Origin: Opitutaceae bacterium
GTDB taxonomy: Bacteria > Verrucomicrobiota > Verrucomicrobiia > Opitutales > Opitutaceae
Length of the DNA stretch: 64,000 bases
Reading direction: 5' to 3'
NCBI GenBank assembly: GCA_016795565.1
Contig: JAEUGW010000039.1
Span: 122,743-186,742 of the forward strand
This document shows positions 8,446-16,490 of this stretch, piece by piece. The notes beneath the pieces were generated by a model, which did no database searches, was not told where the DNA came from, and was given only the letters and a program-made list of their open reading frames with translations. Every line of letters starts with the position of its first letter. Position 1 is the first letter of the stretch. The translations under genes and the position numbers were made by a program.

Positions 8446-8527
8446 GTCATGCTGAGCGCAGCGAAGCATCCATCACGATATCCGCAGGCGGTTGTGCCGA
8501 TGGATTCTTCACTCCGTTCAGAATGAC
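8446..8527. repeat. Dispersed palindromic repeat (CTGAGCGAAGCGAAG family), copy 1
   Basis: Arms at 8446-8471 and 8502-8527 form an imperfect inverted repeat in the ftsA-ftsZ gap. The right arm (26 nt) is identical to bases 55058-55083 near mreC, showing a dispersed family. It ends 14 nt before the ftsZ start, so it will lie in the ftsZ leader and may shape its mRNA. Confidence 0.75.
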
Positions 8528-8541
8528 AGGCCTTTGATCCC

Positions 8542-9831
8542 ATGGACCTTTCGCCTCACGAACTGCCTCTCGAGGATATGGCCGGCCGGCCGGTGACCCT
8601 GAAGCTCATCGGCGTCGGCGGCGGCGGCACCAACGCCATCGACCGCCTCAAACTCGAGCAGCTCGACCGCCTGCAGCTCGCGGTCATCAACACCGACCTG
8701 AAGGCCCTCGGCACCTCGCCCGTGCCGGACAAGATCCTCATCGGCACCTCGCTCACGCGCGGCCTCAGCGCCGGCGGCGACCCCGAGCTCGGCCGCAAGG
8801 CCGCCGAGGCCGACGCCGACAAGATCGCCGAGATCGTCAAGGGCACGGACCTGGTCTTCCTCGTCGCCGGGCTCGGCGGCGGCACCGGTTCCGGCGCCTC
8901 GCCCGTGGTGGCGGAGATCGCCGCCGAGGCCGGCGCGACCGTCATCGCCTTTGTCACGCTTCCCTTTAGCTTCGAGGGCGGTCGCCGCCGCAAGCAGGCC
9001 GAGGAAGCCCTCGCCGAGCTGCGCCGGGTGTGCGATGCCGTCATCCCGCTGGCCAACGACATGCTCCTGCAGGAAGGGACCGAATCGACCAGCGTGCTGG
9101 ACGCCTTCGCCCGCGCCGACGAGTGGATCGGTCGCGGCGTGAAGTCCATCTGGGCCATGCTCGCGCGCACCGGGCTCATCAATGTGGACTTCACCGCGCT
9201 GCGCCAGGTCTTCCAGCACCGCGGCGGCAAGACCCTCTTCGGCCTCGGCGTTGGCACCGGGGAGAATCCCGCCCAGGCCGCGCTCGACGATCTCAAGCAG
9301 TGCCCGCTGCTCCACACCCCGGAATACGCCCGCAAGGCCGACCGCCTGCTCGTCAACATCACCGGCGGCACCGACCTCAGCCTGGCCAAGGTTCACGAGC
9401 TGATGTCCGCCCTCACCGAGGAGTTTGGCCGCGAGGCGCACGTGGTCATGGGCGCCGCGATCGACGAGGCCCTGCAAGGCCGCGTCGAGATCTGCCTCCT
9501 CGGCACCACCGACCTGGGCAGCCGCAATTTCGCCCGCCGCCCGGCACCCGCCCCGGCCCGCAAACCCGCCGAGCGCACTCCCGCGCCCACCACGACCTCG
9601 TCCGCCTCGGACAGCAACCAGAACGTGAAGACCACGGTCAGCTCCCCGGCTGCCCGCCCCTCGGCGGCGGACATCCACAAGACCCGGCCCACGCAGGACG
9701 AATTTGGCTTCCCGGGCGGCGTGCCCGCCGAGAACCGCGGCGCCTTTGACAAATCCGACCGCAACCTCTTCGAAGGGCAGGATCTCGACGTGCCCACCTA
9801 CTTCCGCAAGGGCATCAAGGTGACGGTCTGA
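8542..9831 (+). CDS. ftsZ: Cell division protein FtsZ (tubulin-like GTPase)
   Basis: FtsZ forms the Z-ring. The 429-residue protein has the GTP-binding IGVGGGGTNAI (~23-33), the tubulin signature GGGTGSG (112-118), and the T7 synergy loop NVDFTALR (214-221). An unstructured Pro/Ala/Thr linker (~330-400) leads to a conserved C-terminal peptide with DVPTYFRKGIK. In the T7 loop the first Asp (216) is present, but the second, Asp212 of E. coli (part of NVDFAD), is Ala219 here (GCG at 9196-9198). GTP hydrolysis across the subunit interface may therefore be slower or use another residue. It is last in the dcw run. Confidence 0.96.
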   Translation: MDLSPHELPLEDMAGRPVTLKLIGVGGGGTNAIDRLKLEQLDRLQLAVINTDLKALGTSPVPDKILIGTSLTRGLSAGGDPELGRKAAEADADKIAEIVKGTDLVFLVAGLGGGTGSGASPVVAEIAAEAGATVIAFVTLPFSFEGGRRRKQAEEALAELRRVCDAVIPLANDMLLQEGTESTSVLDAFARADEWIGRGVKSIWAMLARTGLINVDFTALRQVFQHRGGKTLFGLGVGTGENPAQAALDDLKQCPLLHTPEYARKADRLLVNITGGTDLSLAKVHELMSALTEEFGREAHVVMGAAIDEALQGRVEICLLGTTDLGSRNFARRPAPAPARKPAERTPAPTTTSSASDSNQNVKTTVSSPAARPSAADIHKTRPTQDEFGFPGGVPAENRGAFDKSDRNLFEGQDLDVPTYFRKGIKVTV

Positions 9832-9888
9832 GGGTGGATGAAGGCCAGACGGAGTTGGGGTAAGCCTGTTCAGGATCGAATTTGACGC

Positions 9889-9946
9889 ATTATGTGGGTT
9901 GCTCAATTGTCCGGCTGCCGTTTGGGGGCCACAGGCGGCACATAAT
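9889..9946. repeat. Short inverted repeat upstream of the Mrr-like gene
   Basis: ATTATGTG at 9889-9896 is the exact complement of CACATAAT at 9939-9946, which ends 2 nt before the start codon at 9949. The spacing is long (42 nt), with a small inner GCCG/CGGC stem. It could be an operator or leader hairpin for the restriction gene, or coincidence. Confidence 0.3.
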
Positions 9947-9948
9947 TT

Positions 9949-10866
9949 ATGCCTATCCCAGACTATGAGACGATTAAATTACCCGCTTTAGGTTTACTGG
10001 CAGATGGTGTGGCCCGCCCAATACGAGTGCTATGTGATGAGCTGGCCAAAACATTCCACATTACGCCCGAAGAAAGAGCGGAGCTGCTTCCAAGTGGCAC
10101 ACAGCAGCGTTGGAACAATCGCGTGAATTGGGCCTGTTACGACCTTTACAAAGCCAACATTCTGCAGCGACCAAAGAAAGGGGTTTACCAGATCACGGAT
10201 TCTGGCCGGAAAATCTTGGGGGAAAATCCAGCAAGTTTGAATCGGGTTTATCTTCGAAAATTCCCGCACTTTCTCGAATGGGACAAAGGTTCATCCAAAC
10301 CAGCTGCTGATAAAAAAGCAGCAAGTGAATTACGCGACATCTCCAGCCAAACAGCAAACGAACGATTGGATGCGGCTTTTGAGGAGATGCATGCGGCACT
10401 CAAGGAAGACTTGCTTGAGCAGATTCGGAAGATCGATCCATATGAATTTGAGCAACTGGTGGTCGATGTCCTGGTTGCCATGGGTTATGGTGGATCTAGG
10501 ACTGAAGCGGCAAAGGTCACCCAACGCAGTGGGGATGAAGGTATAGACGGAATCATTAACGAAGACCGACTCGGATTGGACGTGGTTTATATTCAAGCAA
10601 AACGCTGGCAGACGACTGTTGGGCGGAAGGAACTGCAGGCATTTGTAGGCGCTTTAAGTGGGCAAAAGGCCACCAAAGGGGTGTTTATCACCAGTGGCGA
10701 GTTCGCCCACACAGCCCAGGAATTTGTTGGAAACGTTCAGCAGAAAGTCGTTCTGATCGATGGCGCTAAATTGGCTGAATTAATGATAGAGCACGGGGTG
10801 GGGGTATCGGAAATAAAAACTTATGTGTTGAAGCGTATAGACAGCGACTACTTCGGAGCTGAGTAA
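9949..10866 (+). CDS. Mrr-family restriction endonuclease (solo, type IV-like)
   Basis: The 305-residue protein matches the Mrr layout. An N-terminal winged-helix domain (about 5-95: DYETIKLP, LYKANILQRPKKGVYQITDSG) is followed by a C-terminal PD-(D/E)XK nuclease (about 160-290), in which GDEGIDG supplies the Asp at about 200 and the QAK motif lies at 216-218. Enzymes of this family cleave modified or foreign DNA. No methyltransferase or specificity gene is adjacent, fitting a solo enzyme. Its codon use is clearly AT-richer than the flanking ftsZ and obgE, which suggests recent acquisition. Function is inferred from domain architecture. Confidence 0.88.
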   Translation: MPIPDYETIKLPALGLLADGVARPIRVLCDELAKTFHITPEERAELLPSGTQQRWNNRVNWACYDLYKANILQRPKKGVYQITDSGRKILGENPASLNRVYLRKFPHFLEWDKGSSKPAADKKAASELRDISSQTANERLDAAFEEMHAALKEDLLEQIRKIDPYEFEQLVVDVLVAMGYGGSRTEAAKVTQRSGDEGIDGIINEDRLGLDVVYIQAKRWQTTVGRKELQAFVGALSGQKATKGVFITSGEFAHTAQEFVGNVQQKVVLIDGAKLAELMIEHGVGVSEIKTYVLKRIDSDYFGAE

Positions 10867-10932
10867 CACGGTTAGATTGTAGAACTATCGACCAAGGCTT
10901 GCTCGAATTAAATTTCCAGCTATCAAGGCAGC

Positions 10933-11150
10933 ATGAGCACGACGGAGATTCTCGGCCAGTTGCCCCGGCTCACGGCGGCCGAACGGGAGGAGGTCCGCGC
11001 GCGGCTCGACGATATTGATGCGGGCAGTCCCTTACCCCTGAAGAGAAGCGACTCATCAGCGAGCGGGTTGCCGCCTATCGCCAGAATCCCGCGGCGGGTG
11101 TAACTTGGGCCGTGGCTGAGGCGGATATTCGCAAGCAGCTCGGGCTGTGA
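10933..11150 (+). pseudogene. Frameshifted addiction-module antitoxin (RelB/ParD-like small family)
   Basis: The first frame starts at ATG 10933 (MSTTEILGQLPRLTAAERE) and stops early at 11101-11103. From about base 11033 the reading continues in another frame as LTPEEKRLISERVAAYRQNP and on to a TGA at 11148-11150. Joined, the two halves match the common short antitoxin type with LTxEEKxLIxxRxxxYxxNP, so a single frameshift has broken the gene. Downstream, no intact partner toxin is seen: fragments such as PLLADAKPVIVARAV occur in another frame but run into a stop. The locus looks like a decayed toxin-antitoxin module. Confidence 0.6.
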
Positions 11151-11269
11151 TGCACGCCGTTGCTGGCGGATGCCAAGCCAGTGATTGTCGCCAGGGCTGT
11201 GCCTCACAGCCTCGCGAGGCAAAAGCCCCCTCGCGCCGTAAGCGACGGCTGTCTTGACAGCAGCTTTGT

Positions 11270-11488
11270 GTGGCCCATTGTGTGGCTGTGCCGACAAACC
11301 TAGAAATTGATGACAAGCTGCTGGTCAAGGCCCAGAAAGCGGGCGGCCACAAGACCAAGAAAGCCACGGTAAACGAGGCGCTGGCTGAGTATATCCAGCA
11401 TCGGCGGCAGCGCGAAGTGACAAAACTGTTTGGCACCGTCGTTTTCGAGCCGGGCTTTGACTACAAGGCCGAGCGGGCGAAACGATGA
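11270..11488 (+). CDS. vapB: VapB-type antitoxin
   Basis: The 72-residue protein carries the TNLEIDDKLLVKAQKAGG...TKKATVNEALAEYIQHRRQ pattern of VapB antitoxins, a short ribbon-helix-helix-like DNA-binding N-terminus followed by a toxin-binding tail (EPGFDYKAERAKR). It should neutralise the VapC partner and autorepress the operon. The true start may be GTG at 11288, which would give MPTNLEIDD, the usual N-terminus of the family. The stop overlaps the vapC ATG (ATGA), the classic arrangement of such pairs. Confidence 0.8.
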   Translation: MAHCVAVPTNLEIDDKLLVKAQKAGGHKTKKATVNEALAEYIQHRRQREVTKLFGTVVFEPGFDYKAERAKR

Positions 11489-11895
11489 AAGTGCTGGCAG
11501 ATACACCGGTTTGGTCGGCGGCATTCCGCCGCGCCGAGGGACAGGCTTCGGCCTTGAGGGCTGAACTCGAATGGCTGGTAGCCAATGGGGCCGTCACCAT
11601 AGTAGGGCCGATTCGACAGGAGTTGCTGTCCGGCATTCGCGAGAAAGCCCAATACGATCAGGTGCGTGGAGCTTTGCGAAACTTTCCCGATCTAACCCTT
11701 GAAACCGCGGATTTTGAGACGGCCGCTGAGTATTTTAACACCTGCCGGGGCAAGGGAATTCAGGGATCTTTGACAGATTTTTTGATCTGCGCTGTGGCCG
11801 CTCGGCGACAGTTGGAAATTTTCACCACGGACGGTGATTTTCAGCATTACCGGAAGCATCTGCCGATTGCGCTTTACGCGGGCGGCCAAGCCTAG
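11485..11895 (+). CDS. vapC: VapC-type PIN-domain ribonuclease toxin
   Basis: This 136-residue PIN-domain protein shows the conserved acidic residues that bind Mg: Asp6 in LADTPVWS, Glu46 in RQELLSG, Asp98 in GSLTDFL, and Asp116 in TTDGDF. PIN toxins of this type cleave RNA (tRNA or rRNA in studied cases) when the antitoxin is lost. It overlaps vapB by four bases. The gene ends 13 nt before obgE, so it could be transcribed into that essential gene. Confidence 0.85.
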   Translation: MKVLADTPVWSAAFRRAEGQASALRAELEWLVANGAVTIVGPIRQELLSGIREKAQYDQVRGALRNFPDLTLETADFETAAEYFNTCRGKGIQGSLTDFLICAVAARRQLEIFTTDGDFQHYRKHLPIALYAGGQA

Positions 11896-11908
11896 AGTCA
11901 TATCCTCC

Positions 11909-12940
11909 ATGTTTATCGACGAGACCTCCATCAAGGCGCGCGCCGGCGACGGCGGCCGCGGCTGCGCCAGCTTCCGCCGCGAGAAATACGAGCCCTGGGG
12001 CGGCCCCAACGGCGGCGACGGGGGGAAGGGCGGTGACGTCGTCCTGCGCGGCGACGACGACCAGAACAACCTCGTGGACTTCAAGTTCAAGCCGCACTGG
12101 AACGGCGAGCGCGGCGAGCACGGGCAGGGCAGCGACTGCAACGGCCGCGAGGGCCGGCCCGCCATCCTCCGCGTGCCGCTCGGCACCGTCGTCCGCCGCC
12201 TCGACACCGGCGAGAAGGTCGCCGAGATCCTCGCCGACGGCGAGGAGTTCGTGCTGCTCAAGGGCGGCAAGGGCGGCTTCGGCAACACCCGCTTCAAGTC
12301 CTCGGTCACCCGCGCCCCGCGCAAGACCGGCCCCGGCGAGCCGGGCGAGACCGGCGAGTTCCGCCTCGAGTTGAAGAGCATGGCCGACGTCGGCCTCGTC
12401 GGCTTCCCCAACGCCGGCAAGTCGTCGCTGACCAACCTCATCACGAAGGCGCGCCCCAAGGTCGCCGCCTATCCCTTCACCACGCTCCAGCCGCAGATCG
12501 GCGTCATCGAGTATGCCGACGAATACGAGCGCCTCGTCCTCGCCGACGTGCCCGGCCTCATCGCCGGCGCCAGCGAGAACAAGGGCCTCGGGCACCGCTT
12601 CCTCAAGCACATCGAGCGCTGCAAGCTCCTGCTCATCATCCTCGACCTCGCCGGCACGGACCACCGCGACCCGCGCACCGACTACAAGCAGCTGCTCAAC
12701 GAGCTCGAGCTCTACGACCCGGCCCTGCTCGACAAGCCGCGCCTCGTCGCCGCGAACAAGATGGATGAGGACGCCGCGGTCGCGAACCTGAAGAAGTTCA
12801 AGCAGCGCTACCCGAAGGTGGCCATCATCCCGATCTCGTGCCTATCCGAGGCGGGCATCCCGAAATTGCAGCAGGAGCTCCTGAAGCGCGTGCGCAAGCT
12901 GCGGCCCAAAGAAAAGAAATCGCCAAAGCGGGCCCGGTGA
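11909..12940 (+). CDS. obgE: Obg-family GTPase (ribosome assembly/stress)
   Basis: ObgE is an essential GTPase acting in 50S ribosome maturation and stress control. The 343-residue product has the glycine-rich Obg fold (1-155, e.g. ARAGDGGRGCASFRREKY). The G domain follows with G1 GFPNAGKSS (~165-173), a switch region TTLQPQIGV, G3 DVPGLIAGA (~213-221) and G4 NKMD (283-286). The basic C-terminus (RPKEKKSPKRAR) lacks a long Obg C-terminal domain. The start MFIDETSIKAR at 11909 is the family N-terminus; an upstream in-frame extension into vapC is rejected. The stop is immediately followed by a nested palindrome. Confidence 0.96.
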   Translation: MFIDETSIKARAGDGGRGCASFRREKYEPWGGPNGGDGGKGGDVVLRGDDDQNNLVDFKFKPHWNGERGEHGQGSDCNGREGRPAILRVPLGTVVRRLDTGEKVAEILADGEEFVLLKGGKGGFGNTRFKSSVTRAPRKTGPGEPGETGEFRLELKSMADVGLVGFPNAGKSSLTNLITKARPKVAAYPFTTLQPQIGVIEYADEYERLVLADVPGLIAGASENKGLGHRFLKHIERCKLLLIILDLAGTDHRDPRTDYKQLLNELELYDPALLDKPRLVAANKMDEDAAVANLKKFKQRYPKVAIIPISCLSEAGIPKLQQELLKRVRKLRPKEKKSPKRAR

Positions 12941-13086
12941 CTAGTAGCTATCCGAAAACCATGCAGATATTGGTCATTGCAGCACATGTAGGGGCGCGCC
13001 TTGTGCGCGCCCGAGTGACTGCGTTACCCGTGTCGGGCGCGGACAAGCCACGCCCCTACAAAAGACAGTTTTCGGATAGCTTCTAG
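12941..13086. repeat. Nested palindromic element after obgE
   Basis: Outer arms 12941-12959 and 13068-13086 pair over 19 nt with one mismatch. Inner arms 12988-12996 and 13051-13059 (GTAGGGGCG / CGCCCCTAC) pair perfectly, and smaller GC-rich stems lie inside. It begins directly after the obgE stop and ends 17 nt before the next start. It may act as a transcript terminator or stabiliser, but the nested structure looks like one repeat placed inside another. Confidence 0.8.
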
Positions 13087-13103
13087 AAATCTCCTCCGAA
13101 ACC

Positions 13104-13751
13104 ATGATGTCGGAATACCGCCCCCTGCTCATGCGCGCCAACCGGCTCCTCGGCTCGGCGCTGATCGAGCACAACCTCGTGAAATTCGAGGACCTGGAGG
13201 CGGCCAACGAGCGCCTGCTGGAGGTCGCGGCCACCGGCCAGGTGCGGCAGAGCTCGGTGCTCAGCATCCTCGTCAACGAGAAGAAGGTGCTGCGCGAGGA
13301 GGACGTGCTGCACCACGTGGTGGATGATCATGCCATCGGCGTGGTGGACCTGCGCGGCTACGATGTGCCGGAGGACGTGCGCCGGGAGATGGATCTCGAC
13401 GCCTGCTGGGCGACCTGGAGCGTGCCCTTCGACCGCGAGGAGGATTTTCACTTTGTCGCCACGGCGTATTACCTGAGCCCCGCCGTCCGCACCTATTGGG
13501 AGAAGAAACTGGGCGGCCAGATCATCTGGCAGGCGACGACGATGGATATCATCTCGGATTTTCTGGACCGGATGCACGCGGAGCGCGGGGAGGGTGGCAA
13601 GCGCCCCGGCGGCACGCGCGCGCCGTTCGCCGTGCCCGGCGCCGGCGGCAGCGGTTCGCCCCTGCCCGGGCCGGGCGGCTCGCGCCCCCCGATGGGCGGC
13701 AGCGTGGCCCCCTTCGCCGTGCCCGGCGGCAGCAAGCCCGCCGCCAACTGA
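13104..13751 (+). CDS. Type II secretion/pilus ATPase N-terminal-domain-like protein
   Basis: The 215-residue protein resembles the N-terminal (MshEN-like) domain of GspE/PilB ATPases. It opens with RANRLLGSALIEHNLVKFEDLEAANERLLE and continues with a helical repeat resembling the regions before ATPase domains. The C-terminal 50 residues are Gly/Pro-rich and low in complexity. There is no Walker motif. It stands directly upstream of a full GspE/PilB ATPase, which suggests it binds or regulates that machine, possibly through cyclic-di-GMP as in some MshEN domains; this is an inference. ATG at 13104 or 13107. Confidence 0.6.
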   Translation: MMSEYRPLLMRANRLLGSALIEHNLVKFEDLEAANERLLEVAATGQVRQSSVLSILVNEKKVLREEDVLHHVVDDHAIGVVDLRGYDVPEDVRREMDLDACWATWSVPFDREEDFHFVATAYYLSPAVRTYWEKKLGGQIIWQATTMDIISDFLDRMHAERGEGGKRPGGTRAPFAVPGAGGSGSPLPGPGGSRPPMGGSVAPFAVPGGSKPAAN

Positions 13752-13784
13752 CCGTGACCGCATCCCCATCCATCTTCGTGAATC

Positions 13785-13836
13785 CTGTAGCGGAGGTCTA
13801 TGACCGCCGTCCGGCGCTCGCAGAGCGCCGCTACAG
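13785..13836. repeat. Dispersed palindromic repeat (CTGTAGCGGCGGTC family)
   Basis: A pair of similar arms, 13785-13809 and 13812-13836, starting CTGTAGCGG and ending CCGCTACAG, fills most of the 101-nt gap before the ATPase gene. Related copies lie at 34348-34484, 54896-54947, 59471-59572 and 63859-63983. Confidence 0.8.
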
Positions 13837-13852
13837 CCAAGCCTGCTGAGCC

Positions 13853-15592
13853 ATGCCCCTCGGCCGCACCCAGACACAGATCATCGACAAGCTCGAGGAG
13901 ATGGGAAAACTCTCCGCCGAGGCCAAGGGCGTGCTGCTGGCCCGCCCCGACGAGCCGACGGGCGACCAGCTCGATTCGATCCTCCAGGCGGATCACCATA
14001 TCTCGATGTTCCAGCTGCTGCTGGCCAAGTGCCGCGCGCTGGGCCTGGCGCCGTTCAACGTCGCCCGCTACAAGGTCCACACCAACACCTTTGAGAAGAT
14101 CGACCTCGAGTTCTGCCAGAAGAACATGATCCTGCCGGTCGGGCAGGTCGGGGACTTCCTGCTCGTGGCCTTTGCCAATCCCTTCGACACGACGGTCGCG
14201 GCCAAGATCCAGGACAAGACCGGGCAGCGCGTCGTCCGCCTCCTCGGCCGCGAGGTCGATATCCGCGAGAAGCTCAAGAAGGACCAGATCCACGACGAGG
14301 TGCAGTTCTCCGACGTGGTGGACCAGCTCGGCGCCCAGTTCGATGACGACGACAGCGAGATCAAGGACGAGGATCTGGAGAACGAGGACTCGGCCCCGAT
14401 CATCCAGCTCGCCAACCGCATCATCGAGGACGCATATTTCGCCGGCACCTCCGACATCCACATCGAGCCGTGGGAAAAGGAGATTGTCGTCCGCTACCGC
14501 ATCGACGGCCTCACGCAGGAAAAGCTGCGGCTCCCCGCCAAGGTCGCCGGCGCCCTCGTGGCCCGCCTGAAGATCATGTGCAACCTCGACATCGCGGAAC
14601 GCCGCCTGCCGCAGGACGGCCGCATCGTCTTCAAGCAGTATAACAAGAAGAACATCGACATCGACCTGCGCGTCTCCACCGCGCCGCTCAACCACGGCGA
14701 AGGCGTGGTCATGCGCATCCTCGACAAGCAGAAGTCCACCCTGCCGCTGCCCGCGCTCGGCTTCACCGACGCCAACCTCGCCAAATACCGCGAGTGCATC
14801 CGCCAGCCCTACGGCATGATCCTGCACTGCGGGCCGACCGGCTCCGGCAAGTCCATGACCCTCTACTCGGCGCTGAACGAGGTGAACACGCCCGATGTGG
14901 TCATCCGCACCGCCGAGGACCCCATCGAATACACGCTGCCCGGCATCAACCAGATGCAGATGCACCGGCAGATCGGCCTCACCTTCGCCGCCGCGCTCCG
15001 CGCCTTCCTCCGGCAGGATCCCGACATCATCCTCGTGGGTGAAATCCGCGACAAGGAGACGGCCAACATCGCCGTCGAGGCCGCGCTCACCGGCCACATG
15101 CTCATCTCCACGCTCCACACCAACGACGCCCCCAGCACCATCGCGCGCCTGACCGACATGGGCATCGAGCCTTTCATGATCTCGTCGTCGCTGGTCTGCG
15201 TGTGCGCCCAGCGCCTCATGCGGCGCGTCTGCAAGGTCTGCCGCGTCGCCTACGAGCCCGAGGGCCGCGAGAAGGACATGCTCGCGCGCGGCATCGGCTG
15301 GAGCGGCCAGATCTACAAGGCCAACCCCAAGGGCTGCACGAAATGCAACAGCACCGGCTACAAGGGCCGCGTCGGCATCCACGAGCTGCTGGTGACCAAC
15401 GAGGAGATCATCGCCGCCATCAACCACGAGGCCGAGACCGCCGAGATCAAGCGCCTCGCCATGAAGGGCGGCATGAAGACGCTCCACCAGGACAGCCTCA
15501 TCAAGGTGAAGGAGGGCCTCACCACGCTCGCCGAGGCCCTCAGCACCGTCCCGCAGGACATGGAGCTGCGCGAGGACGCGAAGAAGGCCTGA
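13853..15592 (+). CDS. GspE/PilB-type secretion or pilus-assembly ATPase
   Basis: The 579-residue protein is a complete type II secretion/type IV pilus ATPase. It has an N-terminal MshEN-like region (~1-150), Walker A GPTGSGKS (~327-334), the Asp box RTAEDPIEY (~352-360), and Walker [13 protein letters not shown] (~389-400). A His box [14 protein letters not shown] follows, and a tetracysteine zinc site has CKVC (~460-463) and CTKC (~495-498). It powers pilus extension or pseudopilus assembly at the cytoplasmic membrane. No platform, secretin or pilin genes are next to it, so whether it is PilB or GspE is undecided. Confidence 0.92.
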   Translation: MPLGRTQTQIIDKLEEMGKLSAEAKGVLLARPDEPTGDQLDSILQADHHISMFQLLLAKCRALGLAPFNVARYKVHTNTFEKIDLEFCQKNMILPVGQVGDFLLVAFANPFDTTVAAKIQDKTGQRVVRLLGREVDIREKLKKDQIHDEVQFSDVVDQLGAQFDDDDSEIKDEDLENEDSAPIIQLANRIIEDAYFAGTSDIHIEPWEKEIVVRYRIDGLTQEKLRLPAKVAGALVARLKIMCNLDIAERRLPQDGRIVFKQYNKKNIDIDLRVSTAPLNHGEGVVMRILDKQKSTLPLPALGFTDANLAKYRECIRQPYGMILHCGPTGSGKSMTLYSALNEVNTPDVVIRTAEDPIEYTLPGINQMQMHRQIGLTFAAALRAFLRQDPDIILVGEIRDKETANIAVEAALTGHMLISTLHTNDAPSTIARLTDMGIEPFMISSSLVCVCAQRLMRRVCKVCRVAYEPEGREKDMLARGIGWSGQIYKANPKGCTKCNSTGYKGRVGIHELLVTNEEIIAAINHEAETAEIKRLAMKGGMKTLHQDSLIKVKEGLTTLAEALSTVPQDMELREDAKKA

Positions 15593-15600
15593 CAAGGTTG

Positions 15601-15821
15601 AATCGTTCTCTTTCTCTTAATCGTTCTCTTTCTCGCGTTTTTTCAGGGGAGAAAGAGAACGATTATTGAGACTTACCCAAAGAAGTTACGTTTTCTGTCA
15701 TCGCGAGGTGCGCGAAGCGCGCCGTGGCGATCCAGCTGGATTGCTTCGTCGTTTCACTCCTCGCAATGACAGACGGGGTTAACTTCTTTGGGTAAGTCTC
15801 AATAAGAGAAAGAGAACGATT
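15601..15821. repeat. Triple-nested palindromic element
   Basis: Three inverted repeats sit one inside another. The outer 18-nt arms at 15601-15618 and 15804-15821 are perfect. The middle 24-nt arms at 15665-15688 and 15780-15803 are perfect. The inner 13-nt arms at 15695-15707 and 15760-15772 have one mismatch. A second copy of the outer motif (15619-15634 with 15649-15664) forms a separate hairpin on the left. The element ends one base before the next start codon (15823). The inner core is shared with 34226-34300. Confidence 0.9.
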
Positions 15822-15822
15822 C

Positions 15823-16458
15823 ATGGCTGACAATATTCTCCCCGAATTCCTCACCATTGTCGTCGCCCACGCCCTCGCCGTGGCCAGTCCCGGGCCGGAC
15901 TTCGCCTTGGTTCTCCGGCAGAGCCTCGCGCATGGGCGGCGGACGGCCCTCTGGAGCAGCCTGGGCATCGGGTGCGGCCTGTCGGTGCACATCACCTACT
16001 GCATCCTCGGGCTCGGCTTCCTGCTGAAAAGCTCCGCCCCCGCCCTGGCGGCGATCCAATACCTCGGCGCCGCCTACCTGTTCTATGTCGGCCTGCAGGC
16101 ACTGCGGGCCCGGCCGCGTTCCGGCGACTTGGAGCTGGCGCCCGGCCCGGCCGCCCCGACCGTCGGCGCCGCCTGGCTAAACGGGTTTCTGGTCAATGTG
16201 CTCAATCCCAAGGCGGCCCTCTTCTTTATCTCCCTCTTTCCGCTGGCGGTCAGCGTGACCACGCCGAAGCTCGTGCAGGCGGGCTACGGCGTGTGGATGA
16301 CCCTCTCCACGATTGCGTGGTTCAGCTTCGTGTCGGTGGTGTTCACGCAGGAGAAGGTCCGCCGGCGCTTCCTCCGCCACGGCCACTGGATCGACCGCGG
16401 GCTCGGCGTGGTGTTCATCGGCTTCGCGGTGAGCTTGGTGCTGGCAAAACTGAATTGA
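15823..16458 (+). CDS. LysE-family amino-acid/metabolite exporter
   Basis: This 211-residue inner-membrane protein belongs to the LysE/RhtB superfamily. It begins with a helix followed by ALAVASPGPDFALVLRQSL, the family signature with the conserved PGP, then shows six hydrophobic segments and the NGFLVNVLNPKAALFF motif at about 125-140. Members export amino acids such as lysine, homoserine or threonine; the substrate here cannot be told. The start ATG lies directly at the end of a large palindrome with no clear Shine-Dalgarno sequence, so translation may depend on the hairpin's folding. Confidence 0.9.
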   Translation: MADNILPEFLTIVVAHALAVASPGPDFALVLRQSLAHGRRTALWSSLGIGCGLSVHITYCILGLGFLLKSSAPALAAIQYLGAAYLFYVGLQALRARPRSGDLELAPGPAAPTVGAAWLNGFLVNVLNPKAALFFISLFPLAVSVTTPKLVQAGYGVWMTLSTIAWFSFVSVVFTQEKVRRRFLRHGHWIDRGLGVVFIGFAVSLVLAKLN

Positions 16459-16490
16459 GGTGGAACCCGGCCGCCGGCTGGGTTACCCCC
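16458..16490. repeat. Single arm of the GGTGGAACCCGGCC repeat family
   Basis: The 33-nt gap between two convergent genes begins AGGTGGAACCCGGCC, the left arm of the palindrome found complete at 29158-29232. Only this arm and a degenerate partner remain. Confidence 0.5.

Noticed and set aside
11151..11269. RelE/ParE-like toxin after the broken antitoxin
   Set aside because: Only short matching fragments in shifting frames; no complete ORF or conserved toxin core.
11834..11908. N-terminal extension of obgE into vapC
   Set aside because: Obg proteins begin MFIDE; the extra codons are in another frame of vapC.
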